Below are positions 10,350-18,464 of a stretch of 64,000 nucleotides of DNA, in pieces. The position numbers and the translations under genes were made by a program. This stretch comes from Hymenobacter sp. BRD128 (GTDB taxonomy: Bacteria; Bacteroidota; Bacteroidia; Cytophagales; Hymenobacteraceae), in contig NZ_CP053908.1 of NCBI RefSeq assembly GCF_013256625.1, positions 2,418,001 through 2,482,000 of the forward strand, written 5' to 3'. Position 1 is the first letter of the stretch; every line of letters begins with the position of its first letter. The notes beneath the pieces were generated by a model. The model saw nothing but the letters and a program-made list of their open reading frames with translations, was not told the origin of the DNA and ran no database searches.

Positions 10350-10811
10350 GTGAGCGACCAACTTATTTTCTCTGAACCCTACGGCGTGGTGCTGGTCGAT
10401 GCCAGCGTACCGTGCGTTATTACCCAGTGGCACGCCTTTGCCAATGCCACCGAGTTTATTACCCTGCAAGGCTTTGCCTTAGAATATTTTGAAGCGCACT
10501 CCAGTTCCGGAAACCCATGGGGTTGGGTCGGTGATGTGCGGCAGATGGGCGCGATTCCGGCCAAGGCGCAGGCCTGGCTCGTTGCCGAGTTTAATTCCCG
10601 CGCCACTGCCGCCGGCCTGCGCGAAGTGAGCGTAGTGGTGGCCGAAACAGTATTTGGCCAGATTGCCACCCAGCGCTACATCGACGAAACCCGCCACAAC
10701 CGCGACCGGGCCGACCTGCATACCCAGGTTTACGACTCGCTGGCCAGCGCCAAGGAAGGCGCCCGGCAGTCGGTAGTCCGGCACCGGGCCACTGACTCCC
10801 ACCCTAGCTAG
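10350..10811 (+). CDS. STAS/SpoIIAA-like hypothetical protein
   Basis: This 153-residue cytosolic protein has no signal peptide or membrane segment. The start is a GTG; no in-frame ATG precedes it. The alternating hydrophobic pattern (GVVLVDASVPCVITQWH, then WGWVGDVRQMG, then REVSVVVAE) and the overall size resemble small STAS/SEC14-type (SpoIIAA-like) proteins common in Cytophagales. This is a weak, pattern-based resemblance. No catalytic motif is visible. It stands alone between two strong hairpins. The function is unknown. Confidence 0.7.
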   Translation: MSDQLIFSEPYGVVLVDASVPCVITQWHAFANATEFITLQGFALEYFEAHSSSGNPWGWVGDVRQMGAIPAKAQAWLVAEFNSRATAAGLREVSVVVAETVFGQIATQRYIDETRHNRDRADLHTQVYDSLASAKEGARQSVVRHRATDSHPS

Positions 10812-10831
10812 CCTCGCGCAGCCTACGGCAC

Positions 10832-10893
10832 TAATCACCAAGCCGCCCCGGCCACCGGCATGGCAGCCGGCAGCCGGGGCGGCTTGGTGATTA
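10832..10893. terminator. Perfect 21-bp-arm hairpin between convergent genes
   Basis: Arms 10832-10852 and 10873-10893 are exact reverse complements with core CACCAAGCCGCCCCGG. It sits between converging genes, so bidirectional termination is the simplest role, although T-tracts are poor (only TTA follows). Confidence 0.7.
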
Positions 10894-10905
10894 ATGCCGC
10901 AAAAA

Positions 10906-11283
10906 CTACGCTTTCCAGAGCTCGTGCTCCTGGCCTTTGCTGGTGGTGAGCACGAAGCGGGGCGGGTTGGCGCGCAGCACGAGGCGCACGCGGCCGGGGT
11001 ACTTTTCGGAGTCAATCCAGACGCCGTCTTCCTTCTGCGGCTTTTCGGTGGCAGGCAGGTAGGCGGTGGGCAGCAGCACGTCGGTATCCGACTTGAGGTC
11101 GAGGTGCACTTTTTCGAGGGCCGCTTCGAGGTCGGGGCCATAGTCGTCGTTGAAGTCGTCTTCGAGGTCGTGCAGGGCTTCTTCCACGTCGTCGTAGCGG
11201 GCGTCGTCGTAGGTGAGCGTGTGCAGCTCGGCTTTCTTCTCAATCAGGGCCAGCAGGGCTTTGTTCAGTTCGGCGGCGTTCAT
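10906..11283 (-). CDS. Acidic hypothetical protein (125 aa)
   Basis: This is a soluble, strongly acidic protein starting MNAAELNKALLALIEKK. An Asp/Glu-rich helical stretch lies at about residues 28-60 (DDARYDDVEEALHDLEDDF), followed by a beta-rich second half (VLLPTAYLPATE, RVRLVLRANPPRFVLTT). No signal peptide and no domain that I can name. The ATG at 11283 is chosen because the 21 codons upstream in the same frame are not protein-like for this family. It is divergent from the M90 peptidase gene with about 107 bp between. The function is unknown. Confidence 0.75.
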   Translation of the reverse strand: MNAAELNKALLALIEKKAELHTLTYDDARYDDVEEALHDLEDDFNDDYGPDLEAALEKVHLDLKSDTDVLLPTAYLPATEKPQKEDGVWIDSEKYPGRVRLVLRANPPRFVLTTSKGQEHELWKA

Positions 11284-11390
11284 GGGGGCAGGCAGGGGGA
11301 AGACAACGGAAGTGGGTACGCCGCAAATTTGCGCATGAAAAGGCAAACTTCGCCGCCAACCCCCGGCGCCGGGCCGCCGTTAAGGCGGCC

Positions 11391-12341
11391 ATGTCGCTTT
11401 CGTATTTTCTGGCTGGCGCCGCGCTGCTGGCTGTGCTTTTCTTTTTTTACCGCTACCTCACGGCCGATGCCCGTCGGCGCCGGGCGGCGTTAGCCATGCC
11501 GTTTCCAACCGCTTGGCGCACGCTTCTCACGGAGAACGTGGCCTTTTACGACGGCCTGGAGGGGCGCGAAAAAACCCGCTTCGAGCAGGCCATGCAGCTG
11601 TTTCTGGCCCGCACACGCCTCACCGGCGTGCAAACCGAGGTCGATGACCTTACGCGCGTGCTCACGGCGGCGGCGGCCGTCATTCCGGTATTTGGCTTTC
11701 CGGGCTGGGAATACCCGACGCTGCACGAAGTGCTGATAGTGCCCGATGCCTGGCAGCTCGAAACCCGCCCCGACCAGGAAATGAAACCCTTGCAAGGCAC
11801 CCTGCTAGGGTCGGTGCAAAGCTTCCAGACCTCGCAGTACATGCGCCTGAGCCGGGCGGCCCTGGTGCAGGGCTTTGCCGACGCCGAAGACAAGCACAAC
11901 GTGGGCGTGCACGAATTTGCCCACCTCGTAGACGAAGCCGACGGGCAGATTGACGGCGTGCCCGGCGCGGGCCTGCCACCCGCCCTGCGCCAGCCCTGGG
12001 CCGCAGTGATGCAGCGCGAGCTGGCCGCCATCCGGGCCGGCCACTCCGATATCGATGCCTACGGTGGCACCAACGAAGCTGAGTTTTTTGCGGTGGTGAA
12101 CGAGTATTTCTTCGAGCGGCCCGAAAAGCTCCAGGAGCATCACCCCGAGCTATTCGACCTGCTGGCCCAGGCCCTGCGCCAGCACCCCGAGCAGACGCTG
12201 ACCGCCCACGGCCGCCACCTCGACCCGCGCCAGTGGCTGCGCCAGCTGCGCGCCAAAAAGAAAGTGCTGGGCCGCAACTCGCCCTGCCCCTGCGGCTCGG
12301 GCCAGAAGTATAAGGACTGCCACCTAAGCCAGGCGGCCTAG
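11391..12341 (+). CDS. M90 (MtfA-like) zinc peptidase with C-terminal SEC-C motif
   Basis: The 316-residue protein has an N-terminal hydrophobic segment (about 5-20). The MtfA/M90 metallopeptidase core follows, with the zinc motif H174-E-F-A-H178 and the downstream third ligand in NEAEFFAV (about E231). The C-terminus (about 295-312) is a SEC-C motif, CPCGSGQKYKDCH, i.e. C-x-C-x8-C-H, which binds zinc in SecA and other proteins. E. coli MtfA is a cytosolic aminopeptidase that binds the glucose regulator Mlc; it lacks both the anchor and SEC-C. Here the anchor would place the enzyme at the membrane and SEC-C may direct it to partners such as ribosomes or SecB-like proteins. This last step is inference. 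Confidence 0.9.
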   Translation: MSLSYFLAGAALLAVLFFFYRYLTADARRRRAALAMPFPTAWRTLLTENVAFYDGLEGREKTRFEQAMQLFLARTRLTGVQTEVDDLTRVLTAAAAVIPVFGFPGWEYPTLHEVLIVPDAWQLETRPDQEMKPLQGTLLGSVQSFQTSQYMRLSRAALVQGFADAEDKHNVGVHEFAHLVDEADGQIDGVPGAGLPPALRQPWAAVMQRELAAIRAGHSDIDAYGGTNEAEFFAVVNEYFFERPEKLQEHHPELFDLLAQALRQHPEQTLTAHGRHLDPRQWLRQLRAKKKVLGRNSPCPCGSGQKYKDCHLSQAA

Positions 12342-12426
12342 CCAGCACGGCGCAAGAGTTCAGCAAAAATCGCTAGTATTGCAACTAAGCTGGAAAGCCA
12401 TTTTCAGTTGGTTACTTAGGCGACTT

Positions 12427-13821
12427 ATGCTCTCCCGTTTTTTTATTTGGCTAGCCCTTAGCGGGTTCAGCATGGGCGCGCTAGCTGCCCAGGGCATCTA
12501 TTACCTGGCTGCGCCCACCGCCCGCGCGCCGCTGGCGCCGGGGCCGGCCTACGTTGCCCGCGTGGTCGATGCGCGGGCGCAGCGGGCTAGCCTGGGCAGC
12601 GTGAGCCGGGGCGAGGTGCTGCCCTTGCCGGCCACGTTTCGGGCGGGGGTGCGGGCCACGTTGCAGCCGTTTTTTACTGCCTACGCACCCGGCCAGCCCG
12701 GCGCGGTGCCGCTGGTGCTGCGCCTCACCGGCCTCGAAATAGCCGAGACCCTGGGCCGGGTCGAAACCGCCGTGGCCGGCTGCACCGCCGACTTCTATGC
12801 GCCGTAGCCCGATAGCACCTACCGCCTGGTGGCGCGCTTTGCCCAGGTGCACGAGCAGTCCACCCGCAGCCTGTTTGCCGATGCCACCAAGCACCACGCC
12901 GACAACCTGGGCGAGCTACTGCTCGATGCCGCCGCCCTGGCCCGCAACCAGGCGGCCTGGCTGCCCGCCGGCCCCAGCTACCCCGCAGCCTATGTGCTGG
13001 TCCCTACTTCTCACCCCGGAGAGCAGCTGCCCATCCTGCAGCCCGAAATCTCGCCGCAGCCCGGCATTTACCACTCGCTCGTTGAGTTTTGGAATAACCG
13101 GCCCAGCGAGCCCAGCCTCCCAGACGTGGAGAAGCATCCCTATTTAAGTACCGAGTGGGCTGGCGACTCGGAGGTAAAAGTATACCGCCATCTGGCTGGC
13201 AATAAGCTTAAACTGATTACGGATGCCTGGGGCTTTTGCGATGGCCAGGACTATTATTTTCGCCGCGAGCGCAACTACTACCGGCTGCGGCGCCAGGGAC
13301 CGGGCTTTGTGTACTACGGCCAGGTGGGCGATGACCCGCAGTACAGCCGGGCCGTGAATGGGCGGGCCTTCAATAATTCTCTGCTCATGGGCAGCATGCT
13401 GGCCAGCGCCAGCGCGCCCTCGCTGGAGCGCCGGGCGCTGTTTACGCTGCACCTGCTGCCCGGCACCGCCACCCTCGACCAGGCCCCTACCCTAGCCGAA
13501 AAGCCGGGGGCGGCCGTGCGGCCCACGCACCTGTTTGTGTACCGGCCGCGCGGCGATAAGGGGCCGGCCGTGCGCATTCGGCTGGCCGACGACCAGCCCG
13601 CCCGGGAGCTGGTGCCCGGCGATTACCTCACCTTTGAGCCGGCCAGCGAGCAGCCGCTGCGGGTGTGCCTGCTGCCCGCTGCCGGCCCCGCCGTGTACCT
13701 GCCCGTGACGCCCACCGCCGAGGCGCCCACCTACCTCGAATGCCGCGCTACTGCCCCCGAGCCCCTGCGCCAGGTAAAAGACGCGGCGGGCGCGGCCGCC
13801 CTCAACCGCCTGGTGAAGTAG
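12427..13821 (+). pseudogene. Exported protein of unknown function interrupted by an in-frame TAG
   Basis: One frame encodes a protein of about 464 residues, broken by a single TAG at 12805-12807. Both sides are in the same frame with continuous protein-like sequence: DFYAP, stop, then PDSTYRLVARF. The ATG at 12427 gives a good signal peptide (MLSRFFIWLALSGFSMG). An in-frame start at 12379 would add 16 residues. The second part is rich in tyrosine and aromatic pairs (DYYFRRERNYYRL). I recognise no family. Likely explanations are a point mutation (CAG to TAG would fit), a base-calling error, or readthrough. Codon use is like the neighbours on both sides. The gene stands between the M90 and S9 peptidases, both on the same strand. 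Confidence 0.7.
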
Positions 13822-13913
13822 ACCGGTGCCAATTGGTTTGCGCAATGACCGAGCGGTACTAGCTAATATCCTAAAAATTCTTCCATAAAGAATAAATCAA
13901 CCCCTCTTTCGAT

Positions 13914-13921
13914 TACCTTAG
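13914..13921 (+). promoter_or_regulatory. Probable -7 box (TACCTTAG) of the S9 peptidase
   Basis: TACCTTAG differs by one base from TAnnTTTG and is 27 bp ahead of the ATG, in a locally AT-rich stretch. The same octamer occurs before the CHRD lipoprotein and the PAS sensor genes in this window. Confidence 0.45.
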
Positions 13922-13948
13922 CGGCTGAACCTCAACCTATTTCAGCCC

Positions 13949-15988
13949 ATGAAAACACTTACAATCTGGCTAGCCCTGCTGCTGGCCTTGGCCGGTGCGC
14001 CGTACCCTGGCGCGGCCCAGCAAGCCACCGTGCCGCTCATCGACCGCGAGCTGCTGTTTGGCGACCCCGAGGTGTCGGGCGCGCAGCTCTCGCCCGACGG
14101 CAAGTTTCTGTCGTTTATCAAGCCGTATAATGGCACGCGCAACATCTGGGTGAAGGGCCTGAGCGAACCCTTTGCCAAGGCCCGGCCCATGACCAACGAC
14201 CAGGCCCGGCCGGTGCGCAGCTACTCGTGGAGCCGCGATGGCAGGTATCTGCTGTATGCGCAGGACAAGGGCGGCGACGAGAATTTCAATATCTACGCCG
14301 TGGACCCGGCCGCCGCGCTGCCCGCCGGCCAGGTTGTGCCCACTGCCCGCGACCTGACTGGCCTGAAGGGCGTGCGGGTCGTCATCTACCACGCGCCGCT
14401 CAATGACCCTAACGCGCTGTTTATCGGCCTCAACGACCGCGACAAGGCTTGGCACGACTTGTATAAATTGAACCTGGCCACTGGCGAAAAAACGCTGGTG
14501 CGCCAGAACAACGACCGCCTCACGGGCTGGGTTTTCGACTGGCAGGACCAGCTGCGGCTAGCCTCGCGCTCGAACCCCGATGGCAGCACCGAGTGGCTGC
14601 GCGTGGCCGGCGACCAGCTCACGCCCTTCTACCGCACCACGCTCAATGAGGAAAGCAACGTGGTGGGCTTCGCGCCCGATAACCAGCATATTTACTTGAC
14701 TACCAATAAAGGGGAGGCCCGCGACCGCTCGGAAATCATGCTCTTTGACCCGGCCACGGGCCAGGAAAGCATATTTGCCGCCGACCCGCTGCACCGCGTG
14801 GATGCCGGCGAGCTGGTGCTATCGGAGAAGACGCACCAGCCGGTTTTTCTTGACTTCACCGACGACCGGCTGCGGCGCGTGTGGCTCGACAAAGGTTTCG
14901 AGCAGGATTTCAAAGCCGTGGCGGCCCAGCTGCCGGGCCTTGAGGTGTACCCGGCGTCGCACACCACCGACGAGCGTTTGTGGCTGCTCAATGCCAGCGA
15001 CGCCACCCATCCCACCACGGCCTATCTATTTGACCGCCAGACTAAAAAACTCACCCAGCAGTACCAGACCCGGCCACTGCTGCTACCCGCCACGCTAGCC
15101 CCCATGACGGTGGTGCGCTACAAGTCGTCGGACGGCCTGGAGATTCCGGCCTACCTGACCCTGCCCAAGGGCGTGCCGGCCAAGAACTTGCCGGTCGTCA
15201 TTTTCCCGCACGGCGGGCCGTGGGGGCGCGATGCCTACGGCTTCAATGTTTTCCACCAGTTTCTGGCCAACCGGGGCTACGCGGTGCTCTCGCCCAATTT
15301 TCGGGCTAGCACCGGCTACGGCAAGAAATTCCTGAACGCCGGCAACAACGAGTGGGGCCAGAAAATGCAGGACGACCTGACCTGGGGCGTGAAATACCTG
15401 GTGGCCCAGGGCATTGCCGACCCGAAGCGGGTGGGCATCATGGGCGGCTCGTATGGCGGCTACGCCACCCTAGCGGGCGTGGCCTTCACGCCCGACCTCT
15501 ACGCGGCGGGCGTGGCCATCGTAGCGCCATCCAATTTGATGACGCTGCTCAACTCGATTCCGGCTTATTGGGAGCCGATTCGCAAGCAATTTTATGAGCG
15601 CATGGGCGACCCCGGTACCGAGGCCGGCCGAGCCCAGCTCAAGCGCCAGTCGCCCCTCAACTCGGCCGATAAAATAAAAACGCCGCTCATGGTGGTGCAG
15701 GGCGCCAACGACCCGCGCGTGAACAAGGCCGAGGCCGACCAGATTGTGGTGGCCCTGCGCGACCGCAACTACCCCGTGCAGTACCTGCTGGCCCCCGACG
15801 AAGGCCACGGCTTTGCCCGCCCCGTGAACAACCTGGCGATGATTGCGGCCTCCGAGAAATTCCTGGCCCAGTATCTGCACGGCCGCTACCAGGCCAGCCT
15901 GACGCCCGCCGTGGAAAAGCGCTTAGCCGAGATTACGGTAGACCCTAAAACCGTAGCGCTGGCCGCACCGGGCGTGGCGGGCAAGTAG
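13949..15988 (+). CDS. S9 family prolyl oligopeptidase-like peptidase
   Basis: This is a 679-residue exported serine peptidase. A signal peptide (MKTLTIWLALLLALAGAPY, cut near GAAQQ) is followed by an N-terminal beta-propeller (about 30-400). A C-terminal alpha/beta-hydrolase domain carries HGGPWGRD (oxyanion region) and the triad S501 in GGSYGG, D588 in GANDPRV and H620 in DEGHGF. This is the layout of dipeptidyl/acylaminoacyl peptidases, which cut short peptides in the periplasm. No other gene is close on the same strand, so it is probably monocistronic. The exact cleavage preference cannot be told from sequence. Confidence 0.93.
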   Translation: MKTLTIWLALLLALAGAPYPGAAQQATVPLIDRELLFGDPEVSGAQLSPDGKFLSFIKPYNGTRNIWVKGLSEPFAKARPMTNDQARPVRSYSWSRDGRYLLYAQDKGGDENFNIYAVDPAAALPAGQVVPTARDLTGLKGVRVVIYHAPLNDPNALFIGLNDRDKAWHDLYKLNLATGEKTLVRQNNDRLTGWVFDWQDQLRLASRSNPDGSTEWLRVAGDQLTPFYRTTLNEESNVVGFAPDNQHIYLTTNKGEARDRSEIMLFDPATGQESIFAADPLHRVDAGELVLSEKTHQPVFLDFTDDRLRRVWLDKGFEQDFKAVAAQLPGLEVYPASHTTDERLWLLNASDATHPTTAYLFDRQTKKLTQQYQTRPLLLPATLAPMTVVRYKSSDGLEIPAYLTLPKGVPAKNLPVVIFPHGGPWGRDAYGFNVFHQFLANRGYAVLSPNFRASTGYGKKFLNAGNNEWGQKMQDDLTWGVKYLVAQGIADPKRVGIMGGSYGGYATLAGVAFTPDLYAAGVAIVAPSNLMTLLNSIPAYWEPIRKQFYERMGDPGTEAGRAQLKRQSPLNSADKIKTPLMVVQGANDPRVNKAEADQIVVALRDRNYPVQYLLAPDEGHGFARPVNNLAMIAASEKFLAQYLHGRYQASLTPAVEKRLAEITVDPKTVALAAPGVAGK

Positions 15989-16100
15989 CGCGGCAGAAGC
16001 AGGTATTTCTACCTGTTTTACCATTTTATCTTGCTTTAAGCATACTAACTACTTGATTTTCTGCTAGATTTGGCACTCACCTTTCTCCTTCTAGCAGCGT

Positions 16101-16586
16101 ATGAAAGCTTCCCTACCCCTCCTGGCTGCGGCCACGCTCCTGGCATTTGGCGCCGGCAGCACCAGCGTACCTGCCGCTCCTCGCCCCGCCGCGGCCGGGC
16201 CAACCACGATGGCCGCCTTGTATCAACAGTTTGCCGATGCCTTGCAGCAGCAGGATATGGCCAAAGCCACCGCCTGCCTGGCAAAAAATGTGCGGCTGCT
16301 CGGCACTACATCTGCGCTAAGCGGCCGGGACTCGCTCAGCACTTACTGGCTTAAGGATTCATTCAGCACCACCACCAATCTGAAACTTACCCCTTTGCGC
16401 TCGGGCGGCGATGCAATGATGGGCTACACTACGGGCTACTTCTCCGCCGACCTCAAACCAACAGCGGCCTACCCGGCAGGTGGCTCAGTGCGCGGCTCGT
16501 ACATGTTACAGAGCCATAAGCAGGGCACTACCTGGCAGATTTCGTACGTGCACGTAGCCCAAGTACCTGTTAAGGCCAATAAGTAA
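16101..16586 (+). CDS. Exported NTF2-like (DUF4440/SnoaL-type) protein
   Basis: The 161-residue protein starts with a signal peptide (MKASLPLLAAATLLAFGAG, cleavage near VPAAP). The mature part has the NTF2-like pattern: an N-terminal helix pair (MAALYQQFADALQQQDMAKATACLAKNV), a short G-R-D-S loop, then antiparallel strands (GSYMLQSHKQGTTWQISYVHV). Such domains are small alpha+beta cones that bind ligands or catalyse isomerase-type reactions; many, probably including this one, have no known substrate. It is followed by a good terminator. Confidence 0.8.
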   Translation: MKASLPLLAAATLLAFGAGSTSVPAAPRPAAAGPTTMAALYQQFADALQQQDMAKATACLAKNVRLLGTTSALSGRDSLSTYWLKDSFSTTTNLKLTPLRSGGDAMMGYTTGYFSADLKPTAAYPAGGSVRGSYMLQSHKQGTTWQISYVHVAQVPVKANK

Positions 16587-16603
16587 CGGCCCATTCTTAC
16601 CTA

Positions 16604-16641
16604 CAAAAAGCTGCTGGAAGCCCGTCTCCCAGCAGCTTTTT
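16604..16641. terminator. Intrinsic terminator
   Basis: AAAAAGCTGCTGG pairs with CCAGCAGCTTTTT. It lies between the converging NTF2-like gene and the alkyltransferase-like gene and can serve both. Confidence 0.9.
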
Positions 16642-16666
16642 GCTTTTGCAGAATAACCAGTCGGCC

Positions 16667-17059
16667 CTACCCCAGTTCGGTGGCCGGGTTCCAGAATAGC
16701 TTCTTGAACTCCACTACCACGTCGTCCTCCACCCGCACGCCCTCGGCCTCCAGGCGTTCCTGCATGGCGGTGGGGGTAGGAAAATGGTGGCGCCCGCTGA
16801 GCTGCCCTAGCCGATTGACGACGCGGTGCGCGGGCACGGGCGCGTCTTTTTGGTGGGTGATGGCATCGAGGTTGGAGGCCATGAGGGCGTAGCCCACGGC
16901 CCGCGCGCCGCGCGTAGCCCCCAGGTAGTGCGCCACGGCGCCGTAGCTCGTGACGCGGCCCGGCGGCACCAGGCGCACTACCTCGTGCACGTCGGCAAAG
17001 TAGTTGCGCTCGGGCGCGGGCGTGGTTTGGCCGGGGGGTGGGCTAGCGGGCTTTTTCAT
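16667..17059 (-). CDS. Alkyltransferase-like protein (ATL), MGMT family without active-site cysteine
   Basis: This 130-residue protein matches the DNA-binding domain of O6-methylguanine-DNA methyltransferase: FADVHEVVRLVPPGRVTSYG (21-40), ARAVGYALMASN, and the active-site region PVPAHRVVN. The usual PCHR cysteine is replaced by alanine (A77). Family knowledge: ATL proteins bind O6-alkylguanine without repairing it and flag the lesion to nucleotide excision repair. The ATG at 17059 is the only start that keeps the domain and excludes the low-complexity upstream frame. It is divergent from the efflux operon, with about 160 bp between starts. Confidence 0.9.
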   Translation of the reverse strand: MKKPASPPPGQTTPAPERNYFADVHEVVRLVPPGRVTSYGAVAHYLGATRGARAVGYALMASNLDAITHQKDAPVPAHRVVNRLGQLSGRHHFPTPTAMQERLEAEGVRVEDDVVVEFKKLFWNPATELG

Positions 17060-17219
17060 GGCGGTGAAAATACGGGGCCGGCGGCGCAACCCCCGGCGCG
17101 CGGGCGCGTCCTTGCGCCCGCGCACTTGAACCCGAACTTTGCGCCTGCTGTTTTCTGACCTTCGGCTGGTCGCCGGGCTCTTTGCGGGGCTAGCGGCTGA
17201 TTTCCAACTAATTTCCCGT

Positions 17220-18311
17220 ATGCGCTTTTTTTTTGCGGCCCTGCCTGCGGCGTCCCGCGTGGGCGCGGCTCCGCTGCTGCTAGCCGGTGCGCTGGCCCTG
17301 CTGGCCGGCTGCCATTCTAAAACCGAAGAGAAAGGCGGCAAAGACGCCAAAAAGAACAACGGCCCCGCCCTCGTGGATGTGCTGGTGGCTAGCCCCTCGG
17401 CCGTGACCGATTCGGTAGAAGCCAACGGCGCCGTGGTGGCCAACGACTACGTGGAGCTGCACCCCGAGGTGAGCGGCCGCCTCACCTACCTGCAAGTAAA
17501 CGAGGGCCGCCGCGTGAGCAAGGGCACCGTAATCGCCCGTATCAACGACGCCGACCTGCAGGCTACCCTGCAAAAAATCCGGGCGCAGTTGCAAGTGGCC
17601 CGCCTCTCGCAAGACCGCCTCGAAAAGCTGCTTAAAGTGCAGGGCGTGAACCAGGCCGACTACGACCTGGCCGTGAGCCAAGTGCGGAGTGCCGAGGCCG
17701 ATGCCGCCTACAATCAGGCGCTGCTGGCTAAAACCGTTATTCGGGCGCCTTTCGGCGGCGTGCTGGGCCTGCGCCAGGTGAGCCCCGGCGCCTACGTCAC
17801 GCCCGCTACCATCATCGCCACCTTGCAGGCCGATACCAAGCTTAAAGTTGATTTTACGCTGCCGGAGGCTAACGGGGGGCTGGTACATCCCGGCACCGTG
17901 GTCACGGTGCGCTTTGCCGGCAACCCGCCGCGCACCTACGCCGCCACCGTGCAGGCCCAGGAAAGCCAGGTCAACCAAACTACCCGCAACCTCACGGTGC
18001 GCGCCCTGCTGCCGGCCGGCGCGCAGGTGAGCCCCGGCACGTTCGCTAGGGTGCTGGTGCCCACCGGCACGGCCCGCCGCAGCGTGCTGCTGCCCACCAA
18101 TGCCATCATGCCCGGCGATAAGTCGGACCAGGTGGTGCTCGTAAAACACGGCAAAGCTGTGATGCAGGACGTAAAAACCGGTGACCGTCAGGAAGACCAG
18201 ATAGCCGTGATAAGTGGCCTCGCGGCTGGCGACTCGGTGGTGACGAATGGGGTGCTCTTCACCCAGCCCGGCAAGCCGGTGAAGGTGCGCAAGGCGAAGG
18301 TAAAAGAATAA
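17220..18311 (+). CDS. RND efflux periplasmic adaptor (MFP) lipoprotein
   Basis: The 363-residue adaptor of a tripartite efflux pump starts at the ATG at 17220, which gives a lipoprotein signal with LLAGC (C31). The mature part shows a split barrel-sandwich hybrid/lipoyl domain (VNEGRRVSKGTVIARINDADL, and IRAPFGGVLGLRQVSPG). Between the two halves is an alpha-hairpin (about 115-165). A beta-barrel and a membrane-proximal domain ending with VVTNGVLFTQPG follow. It links the inner-membrane permease encoded next to a TolC-like channel encoded third. The gap to the permease gene holds a long palindromic repeat. Confidence 0.94.
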   Translation: MRFFFAALPAASRVGAAPLLLAGALALLAGCHSKTEEKGGKDAKKNNGPALVDVLVASPSAVTDSVEANGAVVANDYVELHPEVSGRLTYLQVNEGRRVSKGTVIARINDADLQATLQKIRAQLQVARLSQDRLEKLLKVQGVNQADYDLAVSQVRSAEADAAYNQALLAKTVIRAPFGGVLGLRQVSPGAYVTPATIIATLQADTKLKVDFTLPEANGGLVHPGTVVTVRFAGNPPRTYAATVQAQESQVNQTTRNLTVRALLPAGAQVSPGTFARVLVPTGTARRSVLLPTNAIMPGDKSDQVVLVKHGKAVMQDVKTGDRQEDQIAVISGLAAGDSVVTNGVLFTQPGKPVKVRKAKVKE

Positions 18312-18324
18312 AGACCACCTAAAA

Positions 18325-18438
18325 AGAACGTCATGCTGAGCTTGTCGAAGCATCTCGCATGGGGTAGTAATCAAAACTGTTGAACGATTAAATTACTGCT
18401 GCACGCGAGATGCTTCGACAAGCTCAGCATGACGTTCT
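18325..18438. repeat. REP-like palindrome, copy A
   Basis: Arms 18325-18358 and 18405-18438 are exact reverse complements of 34 bases, with core GTCATGCTGAGCTTGTCGAA. The loop is 46 bases of AT-richer sequence. Related copies are at 21592-21684 and 37549-37650, and a half copy is at 47684-47716. It lies inside the efflux operon, between adaptor and permease. Confidence 0.9.
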
Positions 18439-18464
18439 ATTTGCGCTGTCCTATTAATTAAAGC

